A stretch of DNA of 64,000 bases from positions 33,239-97,238 of the IMG/VR virus record IMGVR_UViG_3300042691_014897; one strand, given 5' to 3'. The position numbers and the translations under genes were made by a program. Under the pieces are notes generated by a model, which was not told the origin of the DNA, did not search any database, and worked only from the letters and a program-made list of their open reading frames with translations. Positions 1 to 9,199 of this stretch are shown piece after piece. The DNA comes from a virus. Position 1 is the stretch's first letter. Each line of letters starts with the position of its first letter.

Positions 1-3000
1 ACTTCTAATAACCATCGGTGTAGCGTGTGCCGGCGCAGTTTCGATAGTCAGTGGTGGGCTAATTTGCAATCTTGCACTATAACGCCCTTCTGGTAACGAA
101 CTTGGACCGTTGTTAATAACACTAATAATTGTAGTGAAGCAAGTATCGATTTTTTCATCAACTACTAATTGATCAATATTGAAAACTACAGTTGGATCAC
201 TAACACGGCTTTCAACTTCCTGGAATCTAATGTCAGGGTCTTCGTTGTTAAATACTGCCTGGATTATATCTTTAGCGTAATTCATTGCGGCAATCGTTGG
301 AGCATACTGCTCTCCGGTAATCGCCCTTAATGCGCTTTCGCTTTGATAATATCTTAGGCCAACTTCTCGAGATCTTGATAATCCGCCATAGATGTCATAC
401 GCAATAGCATCAACAATTAAACCAACATCTCGATAGCATAGTCCGACATCGTAATTAAGATTTTCATAACTCGCGCTTACGAATGCCACGGTCTCCGCTT
501 GAATAAATGCTTTATTGTCAAGTAATAGCTGTTTAACGTCATTTAAGAATTCACCGTATTCAAGAATTCTACGGATAATTCTGGCTAGATCGGCTAAATG
601 TTCGCTAGCCTCGTCGCCATTAGTAATAGACGGGAATCGTACCTGGAACGCATTAGTTTGTGTTCTAGTATAGGTTTGATTTCTAATTAGTTTTTGTACA
701 ATAAAATCAATTTGATTTAATGCGGCGAGCGTCTGCGGACGTTGATCACTTAACACTAATGCCGCTGTTGCCGCATAATAACGTTGTCCTGCTTCGATTG
801 TTTTTGCAACATCACCAAATATGTCATCGGCAAACGCCTGTACTATTAGACCTGTATCTCTGAAACATACATCTTGATCATATGTAAAGTTTACAAAGGT
901 GTTAGTAACATAGGTTACAATATCGCTTTGTAGTGTACTCTTTACTCCTTGGATAGCATTTCTAGAAGTAATATTAAACCCTGTAAAGTTTGAGTTAGTT
1001 AGCGTTACTCCCGAACCTGCAAATCCGTTATTAATGATAGCTGAGAAACCTGTCATTAGTGTACTAATTCTACCAGATGACGCTGTGTCGCCGCCTGGTA
1101 ACGTAGTATCTTGTGCGGTTGTATTACCTGATTCTGGTGTAACGTTATTGTTTTCTCCGATATCTTGTAATAAAGTATTTAGATATGTTAGCATATCTAA
1201 GTAGTCAGCTTTAGCGGCTGCACTTGTTCCAGGAACACCCGGAATAGTTAAATTACCATCAACAAAACAAGACTTACCAAATTCTACAGTCTGCACATTA
1301 CCTGTATAGGTTAAGTCATATGCCACTGATATAGCAATTTGTCTAATTTCTGCTTCAAAAGTAGCATCAGTAAACCCGACAATCTTAGAATTATTAACCA
1401 TCCATGCAGTTGTTTGTTTAGCTATAAAAGTTAAGTTTGCTAGGATACAATTTTTAGCACGGTCATCTTGGGTGTCAAAATTTCCGTTAGGCATATTTAA
1501 GCTAGGTATTGCTTCATATGCTGTTCCGTTCTTAACCCATTCGATTAAGAAATCAAGATTTCTTGCAACAGAGAACGGATCAGTTGGATCTTCACTTAAT
1601 TCATCGTTGATGAGATCTTGCAATTCTTGAAGTGCAGATGCTGTTTGTATTCTTTGTTGATCGAATAAATCAAAAATTCCTCTTTGATGTTGATACAGCA
1701 CTGCCAGTAATCTTGTATTTCCTTCATAGGTGTAATCATCAGTTAATGCATCAATAATAATTCCTATGTCTCTACTACATTTAACTGTATCGTAAGTGAA
1801 GTCATTAAGATAGCTTAAAATTTCCCACTGAATAAATTCTTTATTTTCCAGTAAAATATTTCTAGCACCGATAATGCCACTTGGACCTAATACTTCTCTA
1901 ATAGTAACTAATTTATAGTATTGGTCGCTATCTTCAAATTGAATGTTAGCGCCTGGAGTCGGAATGTTTGTTAGATTATCAACATATACAAACTGTCCTA
2001 CTTGTGCAATATCTGCATAACCATCACCATCTACTAAAGCATCGGCTGCTGTAAAACCAGTTCCTCGGCTAGTAAATCTTGGTTGATCTAAAACACCGTC
2101 TGCTGTTCTTACAATAAACCTAGCATCGCTAGTATTGTTTGCATCAATTAATCGAATATTTGGCCCTGCTAGGTATCCGGAACCTGGGCTAATGATTGTC
2201 ATTGAATTTACATTACCGCCGACTATCTTTGCTCTAATAAATGCTCCGGTTCCTGGATCAGGTGTTATCACAACTGAAGGTGTAGCGGAATATCCTGCGC
2301 CTTTTTCAGTCATTGTAAATCCAGTAATTGTACCAGTTAAAGAATTAATGATCGGAGTTGCTGTTGCTGTGGTAGTTACAGCTGGGCCACCGCCGGTTAT
2401 TGTTATTACAGTTCCAGAGCTGTAGCCAATGCCGCCGTCGTTTACTGTAATAGAAGAAATAACTCCGGTTGTAGACGAGGTAACCGAAGGATTATTATCT
2501 TCAGCGTTTACTAAGTCATATGAAATAGCATCAACGATGTAACCTACATCTCTTGCACATAACGTTTGATTGTAATCAAAATCTTCGTATGTAGTATTAA
2601 TGTAAGCAATTACTTCAGCTTTAATAAATTGTTTATTTGCTAATAGTAGTCCAGCCACGGATGCAAATCCGGATGAACTTGCTAGCGTACCAGCTTCCAA
2701 TATTTCAATAGTAAAATTAAAGAGATTTTCTGCGGCAGTTGTTGATCCAGTTTCTAATGTTAAAGTGTCATCAATATACTGCATACTTAATGTTAATGTT
2801 CCGGAAGCTGTTGATAAAACTACTGCTGATCCATCTACAGTTGTAGAAACAGTAAATTCAGTCGAACTAATAATATCTTTCACATAGTACACGGTATTTG
2901 CTGATAAACCTCCAAATGCTGTTCCTATAAAGATAACATTATCACCTTCCGATAACATTGAAGTATCGGCGGCAGTAATTCTATTTGTAGTTCCTGTAGT

Positions 3001-6000
3001 TCCTGTAATTGCAATTCCTGTTAAAGGAGCAGTAACTACGGTATTTTCAATAATATCAATTACTAGGTCTCTAATAAATTCAATACCCGATACAGCGGCT
3101 GCTAAGTTTGTTGTTCTAGCAGTGCCTAGGAAAATTTGTTTGAGGCCAGCTAATATAGTATAATCTACTCCTCTATATCCGATATCTGTAGCTATTGCAT
3201 CGATCATTAGACCAACATCTCTACTCCATGTCGCAGTAGCTACTCCTGGATAGAATGAATCCCAGAATTCCATTACTTCTGCTCTGATCCATTCTCTGTT
3301 GGCTAAAATTAATGATTTAGCGTTGGTATAATTTTCTCCGTTTTGTATTGTGTAGTAAACAGATTTAGTCCATACATCAACTGCGTCTTCAATTCCGCTT
3401 GGGCCTGCTGTGCCTGTTACTCGAGTAACGGCAGTTTGGAATACAGAGGCTGGAGCAAGATTTTGTACTACTGCTCTAGCAACAACTCGCAATCTTTCGA
3501 TTCCGGCTAATGTCTGATCTTTTTGTGAAATGCCGATTGCGATTCTTGCACTAGCATTAACATAATAACGATTACCGGCAAAAGGAGTCTTAAATTGATT
3601 TCCTGCCGCAAATGTTATTAGAGGCGATGTATTATAGCTTCCACCTGGATCAGTTACAGTAACAGTTTGTACAATACCATCGATTCTTGATCTTAGAATT
3701 GCACTTCTAGCAGGGAATGTTATGCCTCCAGTGACTGAAATTGCAGGATTACTAGTATAACCAGTACCGGAACTAGTAAGAGTAACTTCCCCTAATACAC
3801 TATCCATTGCTGTAACGTTTGCAGTTGCATTAATGCCACCACCGCCACTAAATCCTAATGTTGGAGTTCCAACCCATCCGGTTCCTCCATCGACTACTGT
3901 TAAACTAATTACAGAACCTGTTAATGTAACAGTTCCTTGTGCGCCAGCACCGCTGGTGCTAGCAAAAGTAATTGTTGGGGTTGTCTGATAACCTCGGCCT
4001 GGATTAGTAATAGTGATACTGCTAACAGATCCTTCAATATTTGAAGTTGCAACAGCATCAACACCTGTACCTGAAATAACTACTGCTGGCGGTGTTGCAT
4101 ATCCTGTACCATTATTAGTAACAATTATTCCTGTGATAACTCCGGGAGTGACTCCAGCAACATAGTTACCAAAATCGACTTCAACGTCTGCTGTTGCACC
4201 GAATCCGCCTCCGCCCAACAACAAGCAAGTAGTTGTGTCATCATATCCGCTACCGCCTTCTTGTACTGTGATTGTTGTTACTTCTGCATCAAGAACAGCA
4301 GTACCTTCGGCAAACACTAAAGGTTCGCCGCCGATAAATTCTACAGTTGGAGCACTGGTATATCCAGAACCGCCGCTGTTTGTTCCGCCGGTTAATGTAA
4401 CTCCACCGACCACGTTACTAATCTGTGCTGATATAATAGCACCCGAGCCACCAGTACCTGATACTGTAACACTAGGTGGAGTTGTAAAGCCTGTACCACC
4501 GTCTGTAACTTCTACAGTTTTAATGGTGCTGGTTATAGTAGCTGTAGCTGTAGCATGATCTGGCGATCCGTTTGGTAAGCCGCCGCCAACAAATGTAAGT
4601 GTAGGAGGAGAAGCATAACCTGTACCTCGATCTAAGATTAACACAGATTCAACTTCACCTTCAATTGTAGAAGTTGCTGTTGCACCAAATCCTCCAGAGC
4701 CGGTACCGTCACCGCTAATAATAACCTGTGGAGGAATAGTAAAGCCGCCGCCGCCTGTTGAAACAGCAATAGTTGAAATACCTTGAGTTTGAACTGCTGT
4801 AGCACTTGCGCCTGATCCTGTACCTACTACAACTCTTGGTTCAATAACATATCGTGATGTGGTGTTTAAAAATTCTAATACTGGTTGTTTTCCAACCCCG
4901 GTACCACCACTAATATAGGTAGTATAAGCTGTGCCATCTACAGACACTAATAAGGTAGGATCTGAATATAATGTAAAAGTACTTGACCCTGTTTTAGAAA
5001 CGTAATATGTATTTCCATTTAATTGTGTCATACCAACTACACCCGAAATAGATACTTCCATTCCTGTGTAAAATGCATGAGGCACGGTTGTAGTTATTTC
5101 TACTGGGTTTGCTCTAGTAGCACCGGTAAATGTTTCAGTAATGCCTTCAACAAATGTATCCCACCCAGATTTATGTAGGTGCATTTCGCCAGTAGCAGTT
5201 GTTAACGTTATTTCTGTTTTAGTAACAGTATCTGTATAGGCTGTAAACTGTGTTCCGCTAATAACGGCTTTCACGTAATACTGTGTTGCAGTAGCTAATC
5301 CGCCGAATGCTGTTTCAGTTAAGGTAAAAGGCATATCTGCCGATAAAGTACTAGTATTTGCTACGGTTAATCTATTTGTACTTGAAGTAGTATTAGTAAC
5401 AATTAAAGGCGTGAAGGACTCCATACCGAGAGTACACAATTTTGAGCCGCCATCAAAGCTAGTAATATAAGCATATTGGCCTGATCCTGCACCGTCGATG
5501 ATAATAATTCTTTCACCAACGTATGCATTTGTGAGAGCAATATCTGCCGCACCTAGACGAATGTCAAGATTAGTACCTGCCTGCGCATTATTAGTTACAG
5601 ACGTATAGTTTTCGCCATCGTCGAGAATTCGAACTTCACACACACCGCCATCTTGAATAACTGGTGTTGTAATGATAGTGTTGCCAACGCCAGATCCGGT
5701 AAAGCCGTATGTGGCTGTAGTGTATTCTTCGCCCGCATTTAAATATTCAAGGTAGATAACTTTATCGGCACCGTCAGTCTGTACTCGATCAACGATAGCA
5801 TTTAATCGGCGATTGTCTACACTTGATGTTCTTGAAATTTCTGTTGGGTCAACACCTTCCGATACTGAACCGTAGTCACCGTAAGAGTTGTTACCGTTAG
5901 TAGCACGGATAACACCGCCTGCTTCACAAAGATAACCAATATATCCGTAGTATGTGAATACAGAAACAAGTTCTGCTCGCCCTTGATTTAAACACCAAGC

Positions 6001-8427
6001 GCCGACTGAGTTTGACAATACACAAGTAAAGTCGTTTGATGTAATAGATTTATTACCGCCGTTATGCAGTGATCCGTCAATTTTTTGGCCGACGCAGTAA
6101 TCACCGAATAATGTAACGTTTTGTATATAAGGGGAACGCTGTCCTACCCATACGTTTTCGTCATTAGGCCCGGTACCGGGATCTAGAGAAACCCAAGCAC
6201 CGCCTGTTGGTCGACGAGTTCCATATTGGTTTGCATCGGTGTAAGTATCAGTTAATCCGTTGTCTAAGTTAGCACCGGTAGCACCGCGGAATGTAAAGTT
6301 ACGGATAGTTGTGCTATCGCGCATGTAGAACTTATCGTTACCTGACGTATCGGCAGTTGGTTGCACGATACTCATACGCAATTCATCACCTACTAATGAT
6401 GTATACTTTGGAACGCTAATAGGAAACTCTTCAGAGTAAACACCAGTCTTAACCATAATAACTGCTGGTTGGTCGACAGTTGGCACAACCTGTGTTCTTA
6501 CATAGTCACAAGCATATTTGATTGTTCTCCAAGGATCACTTAAAGTAGTTCCTCTAGTTGAAGCATCGACACCGTCTGTTGAAACATAGAATACTCGGGT
6601 AATTCTTCCGACTAAATCCCACTCTAGATCTTGGTCTCCTGCTTTTAAGAAAGAACCAGTTTGTCCTTTTGCTAATCGAACGTTTTGAATTGCATTACGT
6701 GTAACTAAGTCGCCTCTGCGTAGTAAAACGTTATTTGCATCGCCTTCGGCAAACGAATCCCAAAAAATTCCTGTGTCCTGATCTGGTCTTGAGGTAAAGG
6801 TACCTGTTAAAGAACCTGTAGCAGTTAATAATACCTTTGTTGAACCGCCTAAGGATTCACTTAAAGTAATATGTGTTCCGTCAACAACAGTTTTTACATA
6901 GTAAGTAACACCATTATTTAGATTTCCAAATCCGGTGCCGGTAAATGTAATTGGTTGATTTTCATTTAGTAAGGAAGAATCGCTAACTGTTACTTGATTG
7001 CCAGTACTAGATGTTGCTGTTGCTGTTATAGTTGTTCCCACATCTGAAGGAACGTGCTCAGCGATACAAAGATATGTGCTTGCACTATACTTAACAACGT
7101 CTCCGATCTTGTAGGTAGCTTCGGTTGGTGTTGGATCCCAGTCCTCTCTCCAGCGGAAACCGTCGGTAATTTTTTCCCATTTTGCGGCTGCTGAATTTGG
7201 AGTTTCGTTAGTAGTTACTTCTTCTATTGCTACAAAGGTATTACCACCGTATAATACTAGATCACCAACTTTATATGTTTGTGTACTTTCGTATCTTGAT
7301 CTGTTGTTAAACCCAGTAGTTAATAGATTCCAAAATCCTGCAGAATTAGGAGGAATTTGACTAGTGTTTCTTGCTATTGCAACATAGGCATAGCCGCCGT
7401 ATGTAACGATATCTCCAACTTGATATTCGGTGATTGCTGACCAACTATCTTCAAATTGTAGACCTTCAACAAATGTTTCCCATTTGTTTTCTTCAAATGC
7501 CGATGCGCTACTAGTATGTGCTGTTGCACAAATATAAAGGCTAGCTCCAAACTTTACAACATCATTAACTGCGTAAGATGTCGCTACTCGACTAGCTGGT
7601 ATTTGACTACCGTTCCAATCTCCTCTCCATTTAAATCCTTCGCTGAAGACTTCCCACTTGTTAAGATCTGATTCTAAGCCGTCAACAAACGATGATGTTA
7701 TAATAGCCTGTAAATTTGCTCCGGCGCCAGCTGTAGGTCCTTGCACCGAAACTGTAGGTGTTGATGTGTATCCACTACCATAGCTACTAAAAGTAATGCC
7801 TGTAATAGTTCCGGCACCGTTAACTGTAATAGTTGCGGATGGCAGTGTTCCTCCAACTAACTCTGGTGCGCTAAATGCTAAAGAAAGCCCGGAAGTATAA
7901 TCGAGGCCGCCGCTGACGATATTAATGTAATCAATAGACTCGCCTGAATAAACGCCAGTTTCTGATAGGTGAGGAATACTACAAACATAAGTGATGCCGT
8001 TATATTTTACAAGATCACCTAATTTGTAATATGTACTAGGTAACCAAATACCTTTCCATTCGTTGCCGGATGAAAATAAGTCCCACTTTCCCGATGTTTC
8101 GTCTGTGTAAAAGCCGCCGTTAGTTACAGAACTAGATGTATGATTGCTTGTACAGACATAGATATTTCCACCGTATTTTACGAGATCGTTTAGTTTATAT
8201 GATGTACTTACAGTCCATGGGGTCGAAACCCATTGCTGACCAGCTGACATTATCTGCCATTTATTGGCTGTAATATCTACATTAAAGTCTGCATTTGCTG
8301 TATGCCCGGCCATACAAACATAAGAAGTGCCGCCGTATTTAACAATGTCGTCTTTAACGTATGCGGTGCCGCTAGTCCAAGTACCCTTCCATACAAAACG
8401 CAATCTGCCAAGTTTAAATTCTGCCAT
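1..8427 (-). CDS. giant repeat-rich virion adhesin/fibre protein, 3' end outside window
   Basis: The frame is open from the ATG at 8427 to the window edge (2809 codons, no stop), so the C-terminus is missing. AAAGGA lies just upstream of the start. Residues about 14-460 hold seven copies of a short module with the pattern Y-x-x-G/N-D-x-V-x-Y-G-x-x-Y-x-C followed by HTS, like small carbohydrate-binding modules. A right-handed beta-helix-like segment starts near residue 608 (FYVSTDGVDAS, then RTIKYA) and is shared with the 1561-aa and 1353-aa proteins upstream. Residues about 1190-1610 carry many GSGYTSAPTV-type beta repeats. From about 1696 to 2700 there are six copies of a repeat with cores FIxxE and RDVGxIVDAIxYD, a type I know from large proteins of marine T4-like phages. 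Probably a surface-exposed virion fibre or adhesin; no enzymatic motif seen. It is the last gene of the minus-strand fibre cluster within the window. Confidence 0.8.
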   Translation of the reverse strand, partial: MAEFKLGRLRFVWKGTWTSGTAYVKDDIVKYGGTSYVCMAGHTANADFNVDITANKWQIMSAGQQWVSTPWTVSTSYKLNDLVKYGGNIYVCTSNHTSSSVTNGGFYTDETSGKWDLFSSGNEWKGIWLPSTYYKLGDLVKYNGITYVCSIPHLSETGVYSGESIDYINIVSGGLDYTSGLSLAFSAPELVGGTLPSATITVNGAGTITGITFSSYGSGYTSTPTVSVQGPTAGAGANLQAIITSSFVDGLESDLNKWEVFSEGFKWRGDWNGSQIPASRVATSYAVNDVVKFGASLYICATAHTSSASAFEENKWETFVEGLQFEDSWSAITEYQVGDIVTYGGYAYVAIARNTSQIPPNSAGFWNLLTTGFNNRSRYESTQTYKVGDLVLYGGNTFVAIEEVTTNETPNSAAAKWEKITDGFRWREDWDPTPTEATYKIGDVVKYSASTYLCIAEHVPSDVGTTITATATSSTGNQVTVSDSSLLNENQPITFTGTGFGNLNNGVTYYVKTVVDGTHITLSESLGGSTKVLLTATGSLTGTFTSRPDQDTGIFWDSFAEGDANNVLLRRGDLVTRNAIQNVRLAKGQTGSFLKAGDQDLEWDLVGRITRVFYVSTDGVDASTRGTTLSDPWRTIKYACDYVRTQVVPTVDQPAVIMVKTGVYSEEFPISVPKYTSLVGDELRMSIVQPTADTSGNDKFYMRDSTTIRNFTFRGATGANLDNGLTDTYTDANQYGTRRPTGGAWVSLDPGTGPNDENVWVGQRSPYIQNVTLFGDYCVGQKIDGSLHNGGNKSITSNDFTCVLSNSVGAWCLNQGRAELVSVFTYYGYIGYLCEAGGVIRATNGNNSYGDYGSVSEGVDPTEISRTSSVDNRRLNAIVDRVQTDGADKVIYLEYLNAGEEYTTATYGFTGSGVGNTIITTPVIQDGGVCEVRILDDGENYTSVTNNAQAGTNLDIRLGAADIALTNAYVGERIIIIDGAGSGQYAYITSFDGGSKLCTLGMESFTPLIVTNTTSSTNRLTVANTSTLSADMPFTLTETAFGGLATATQYYVKAVISGTQFTAYTDTVTKTEITLTTATGEMHLHKSGWDTFVEGITETFTGATRANPVEITTTVPHAFYTGMEVSISGVVGMTQLNGNTYYVSKTGSSTFTLYSDPTLLVSVDGTAYTTYISGGTGVGKQPVLEFLNTTSRYVIEPRVVVGTGSGASATAVQTQGISTIAVSTGGGGFTIPPQVIISGDGTGSGGFGATATSTIEGEVESVLILDRGTGYASPPTLTFVGGGLPNGSPDHATATATITSTIKTVEVTDGGTGFTTPPSVTVSGTGGSGAIISAQISNVVGGVTLTGGTNSGGSGYTSAPTVEFIGGEPLVFAEGTAVLDAEVTTITVQEGGSGYDDTTTCLLLGGGGFGATADVEVDFGNYVAGVTPGVITGIIVTNNGTGYATPPAVVISGTGVDAVATSNIEGSVSSITITNPGRGYQTTPTITFASTSGAGAQGTVTLTGSVISLTVVDGGTGWVGTPTLGFSGGGGINATANVTAMDSVLGEVTLTSSGTGYTSNPAISVTGGITFPARSAILRSRIDGIVQTVTVTDPGGSYNTSPLITFAAGNQFKTPFAGNRYYVNASARIAIGISQKDQTLAGIERLRVVARAVVQNLAPASVFQTAVTRVTGTAGPSGIEDAVDVWTKSVYYTIQNGENYTNAKSLILANREWIRAEVMEFWDSFYPGVATATWSRDVGLMIDAIATDIGYRGVDYTILAGLKQIFLGTARTTNLAAAVSGIEFIRDLVIDIIENTVVTAPLTGIAITGTTGTTNRITAADTSMLSEGDNVIFIGTAFGGLSANTVYYVKDIISSTEFTVSTTVDGSAVVLSTASGTLTLSMQYIDDTLTLETGSTTAAENLFNFTIEILEAGTLASSSGFASVAGLLLANKQFIKAEVIAYINTTYEDFDYNQTLCARDVGYIVDAISYDLVNAEDNNPSVTSSTTGVISSITVNDGGIGYSSGTVITITGGGPAVTTTATATPIINSLTGTITGFTMTEKGAGYSATPSVVITPDPGTGAFIRAKIVGGNVNSMTIISPGSGYLAGPNIRLIDANNTSDARFIVRTADGVLDQPRFTSRGTGFTAADALVDGDGYADIAQVGQFVYVDNLTNIPTPGANIQFEDSDQYYKLVTIREVLGPSGIIGARNILLENKEFIQWEILSYLNDFTYDTVKCSRDIGIIIDALTDDYTYEGNTRLLAVLYQHQRGIFDLFDQQRIQTASALQELQDLINDELSEDPTDPFSVARNLDFLIEWVKNGTAYEAIPSLNMPNGNFDTQDDRAKNCILANLTFIAKQTTAWMVNNSKIVGFTDATFEAEIRQIAISVAYDLTYTGNVQTVEFGKSCFVDGNLTIPGVPGTSAAAKADYLDMLTYLNTLLQDIGENNNVTPESGNTTAQDTTLPGGDTASSGRISTLMTGFSAIINNGFAGSGVTLTNSNFTGFNITSRNAIQGVKSTLQSDIVTYVTNTFVNFTYDQDVCFRDTGLIVQAFADDIFGDVAKTIEAGQRYYAATAALVLSDQRPQTLAALNQIDFIVQKLIRNQTYTRTQTNAFQVRFPSITNGDEASEHLADLARIIRRILEYGEFLNDVKQLLLDNKAFIQAETVAFVSASYENLNYDVGLCYRDVGLIVDAIAYDIYGGLSRSREVGLRYYQSESALRAITGEQYAPTIAAMNYAKDIIQAVFNNEDPDIRFQEVESRVSDPTVVFNIDQLVVDEKIDTCFTTIISVINNGPSSLPEGRYSARLQISPPLTIETAPAHATPMVIRS

Positions 8428-8463
8428 TTTTCATCCTTTTATACTCAAATAAGCATATTTTTA

Positions 8464-8471
8464 TATTTATG
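8464..8471 (-). promoter_or_regulatory. T4-type late promoter box for the giant adhesin gene
   Basis: CATAAATA on the minus strand, 37 bases before the ATG at 8427 and just past the stop of the 122-aa gene. It sits in an imperfect inverted repeat (GCATA and TATGC arms). It matches the TATAAATA boxes recognised by gp55 in T4; assignment is by motif and position. Confidence 0.5.
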
Positions 8472-8473
8472 CT

Positions 8474-8842
8474 TTAAACATCGCTTGGGTAGCTATATGA
8501 TTGATTATATCTAACGACTAGCTCACCTTCATCGTTGATATAGTAATACAGAGATCTTCGATCAAATCTATACTGATCGTGTACTAAATTTGGATAATCT
8601 TTTACATGTGTTTCTGGGTTTTTACCATCAAAGAAATCAACGCCTAATTCAAAGTATTCCCAGTCGTCGTTTGCATCCCCGGGATTATTAATTTCTATAG
8701 GGTCATTGCTAGTCCAAGTATCAATTCTTGTAAAATAGATATTTCCATCTTCGTCTGTTCTTAGAGCATAGAAATAGCGTTGATCCGGAGAACCTAATAC
8801 AGAATTATCTCCTATTGCCCCTACATAATGTGTTCCACTCAT
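8474..8842 (-). CDS. small conserved virion-associated protein, 122 aa
   Basis: 122 aa, preceded by a good AAGGAG site. The protein is acidic and aromatic-rich, with GNIYFTRID near residue 34 and a C-terminal QYRFDRRSLYYYINDEGEL stretch. This pattern is familiar from small proteins beside fibre genes in marine T4-like phages, but I cannot name a function. No signal peptide or membrane segment is evident. It lies between a 113-aa beta protein and the giant adhesin gene, so a virion or fibre-assembly role is inferred from position only. Confidence 0.6.
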   Translation of the reverse strand: MSGTHYVGAIGDNSVLGSPDQRYFYALRTDEDGNIYFTRIDTWTSNDPIEINNPGDANDDWEYFELGVDFFDGKNPETHVKDYPNLVHDQYRFDRRSLYYYINDEGELVVRYNQSYSYPSDV

Positions 8843-8853
8843 TTCTATTCTCC

Positions 8854-9195
8854 TTAAACAATTTCAACGTAGCTAGCCACCATATCAAGACTATCATCAA
8901 TGCTGGCTTGAACATGCACTTTCATGTTCCCTGATAATACTAATTTTTCGCCGCCATTAATAACTCTTAAACTCTGGTTAGGCGGAACTATTATATTCTT
9001 AACAAAGTATGCACTATTATTTGGCGGTGCTTCTGCGGTATTCTCTATGCGTATGCTAACTAATACAACATCTGCTGTTTGATTTGAAAAACTCATACCG
9101 ATAACAGTTGCTCGTGCAAGAGCACCTATGTCAATAACTTCAATTTCTGTAGTTCCTATTCCTGCTTCTAGTTTATTTTTAAATAATGTTGCCAT
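8854..9195 (-). CDS. small beta-sandwich-like virion accessory protein, 113 aa
   Basis: 113 aa starting MATLFKNKLEAGIG. It shows alternating beta-strand pattern and a C-terminal part with VPPNQSLRV, then GGEKLVLSG, then VASYVEIV. The 101-aa protein at 18634-18939 has the same plan (VPAGDTVSF, then EKMVLGTGDNLVA), so the two look paralogous. Small proteins of this plan are common next to tail fibre genes in phages. The stop of the upstream 1353-aa gene is only 4 bases away, so the two are probably translated from one message. Function unknown; an accessory role in fibre or virion assembly is inferred. Confidence 0.6.
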   Translation of the reverse strand: MATLFKNKLEAGIGTTEIEVIDIGALARATVIGMSFSNQTADVVLVSIRIENTAEAPPNNSAYFVKNIIVPPNQSLRVINGGEKLVLSGNMKVHVQASIDDSLDMVASYVEIV

Positions 9196-9199
9196 TTTT

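Noticed and set aside
3600-4850. Short tandem DNA repeats as a CRISPR-like array
   Set aside because: The periodicity is at protein level (GxGY beta repeats) with drifting DNA sequence and no identical repeats or spacers.
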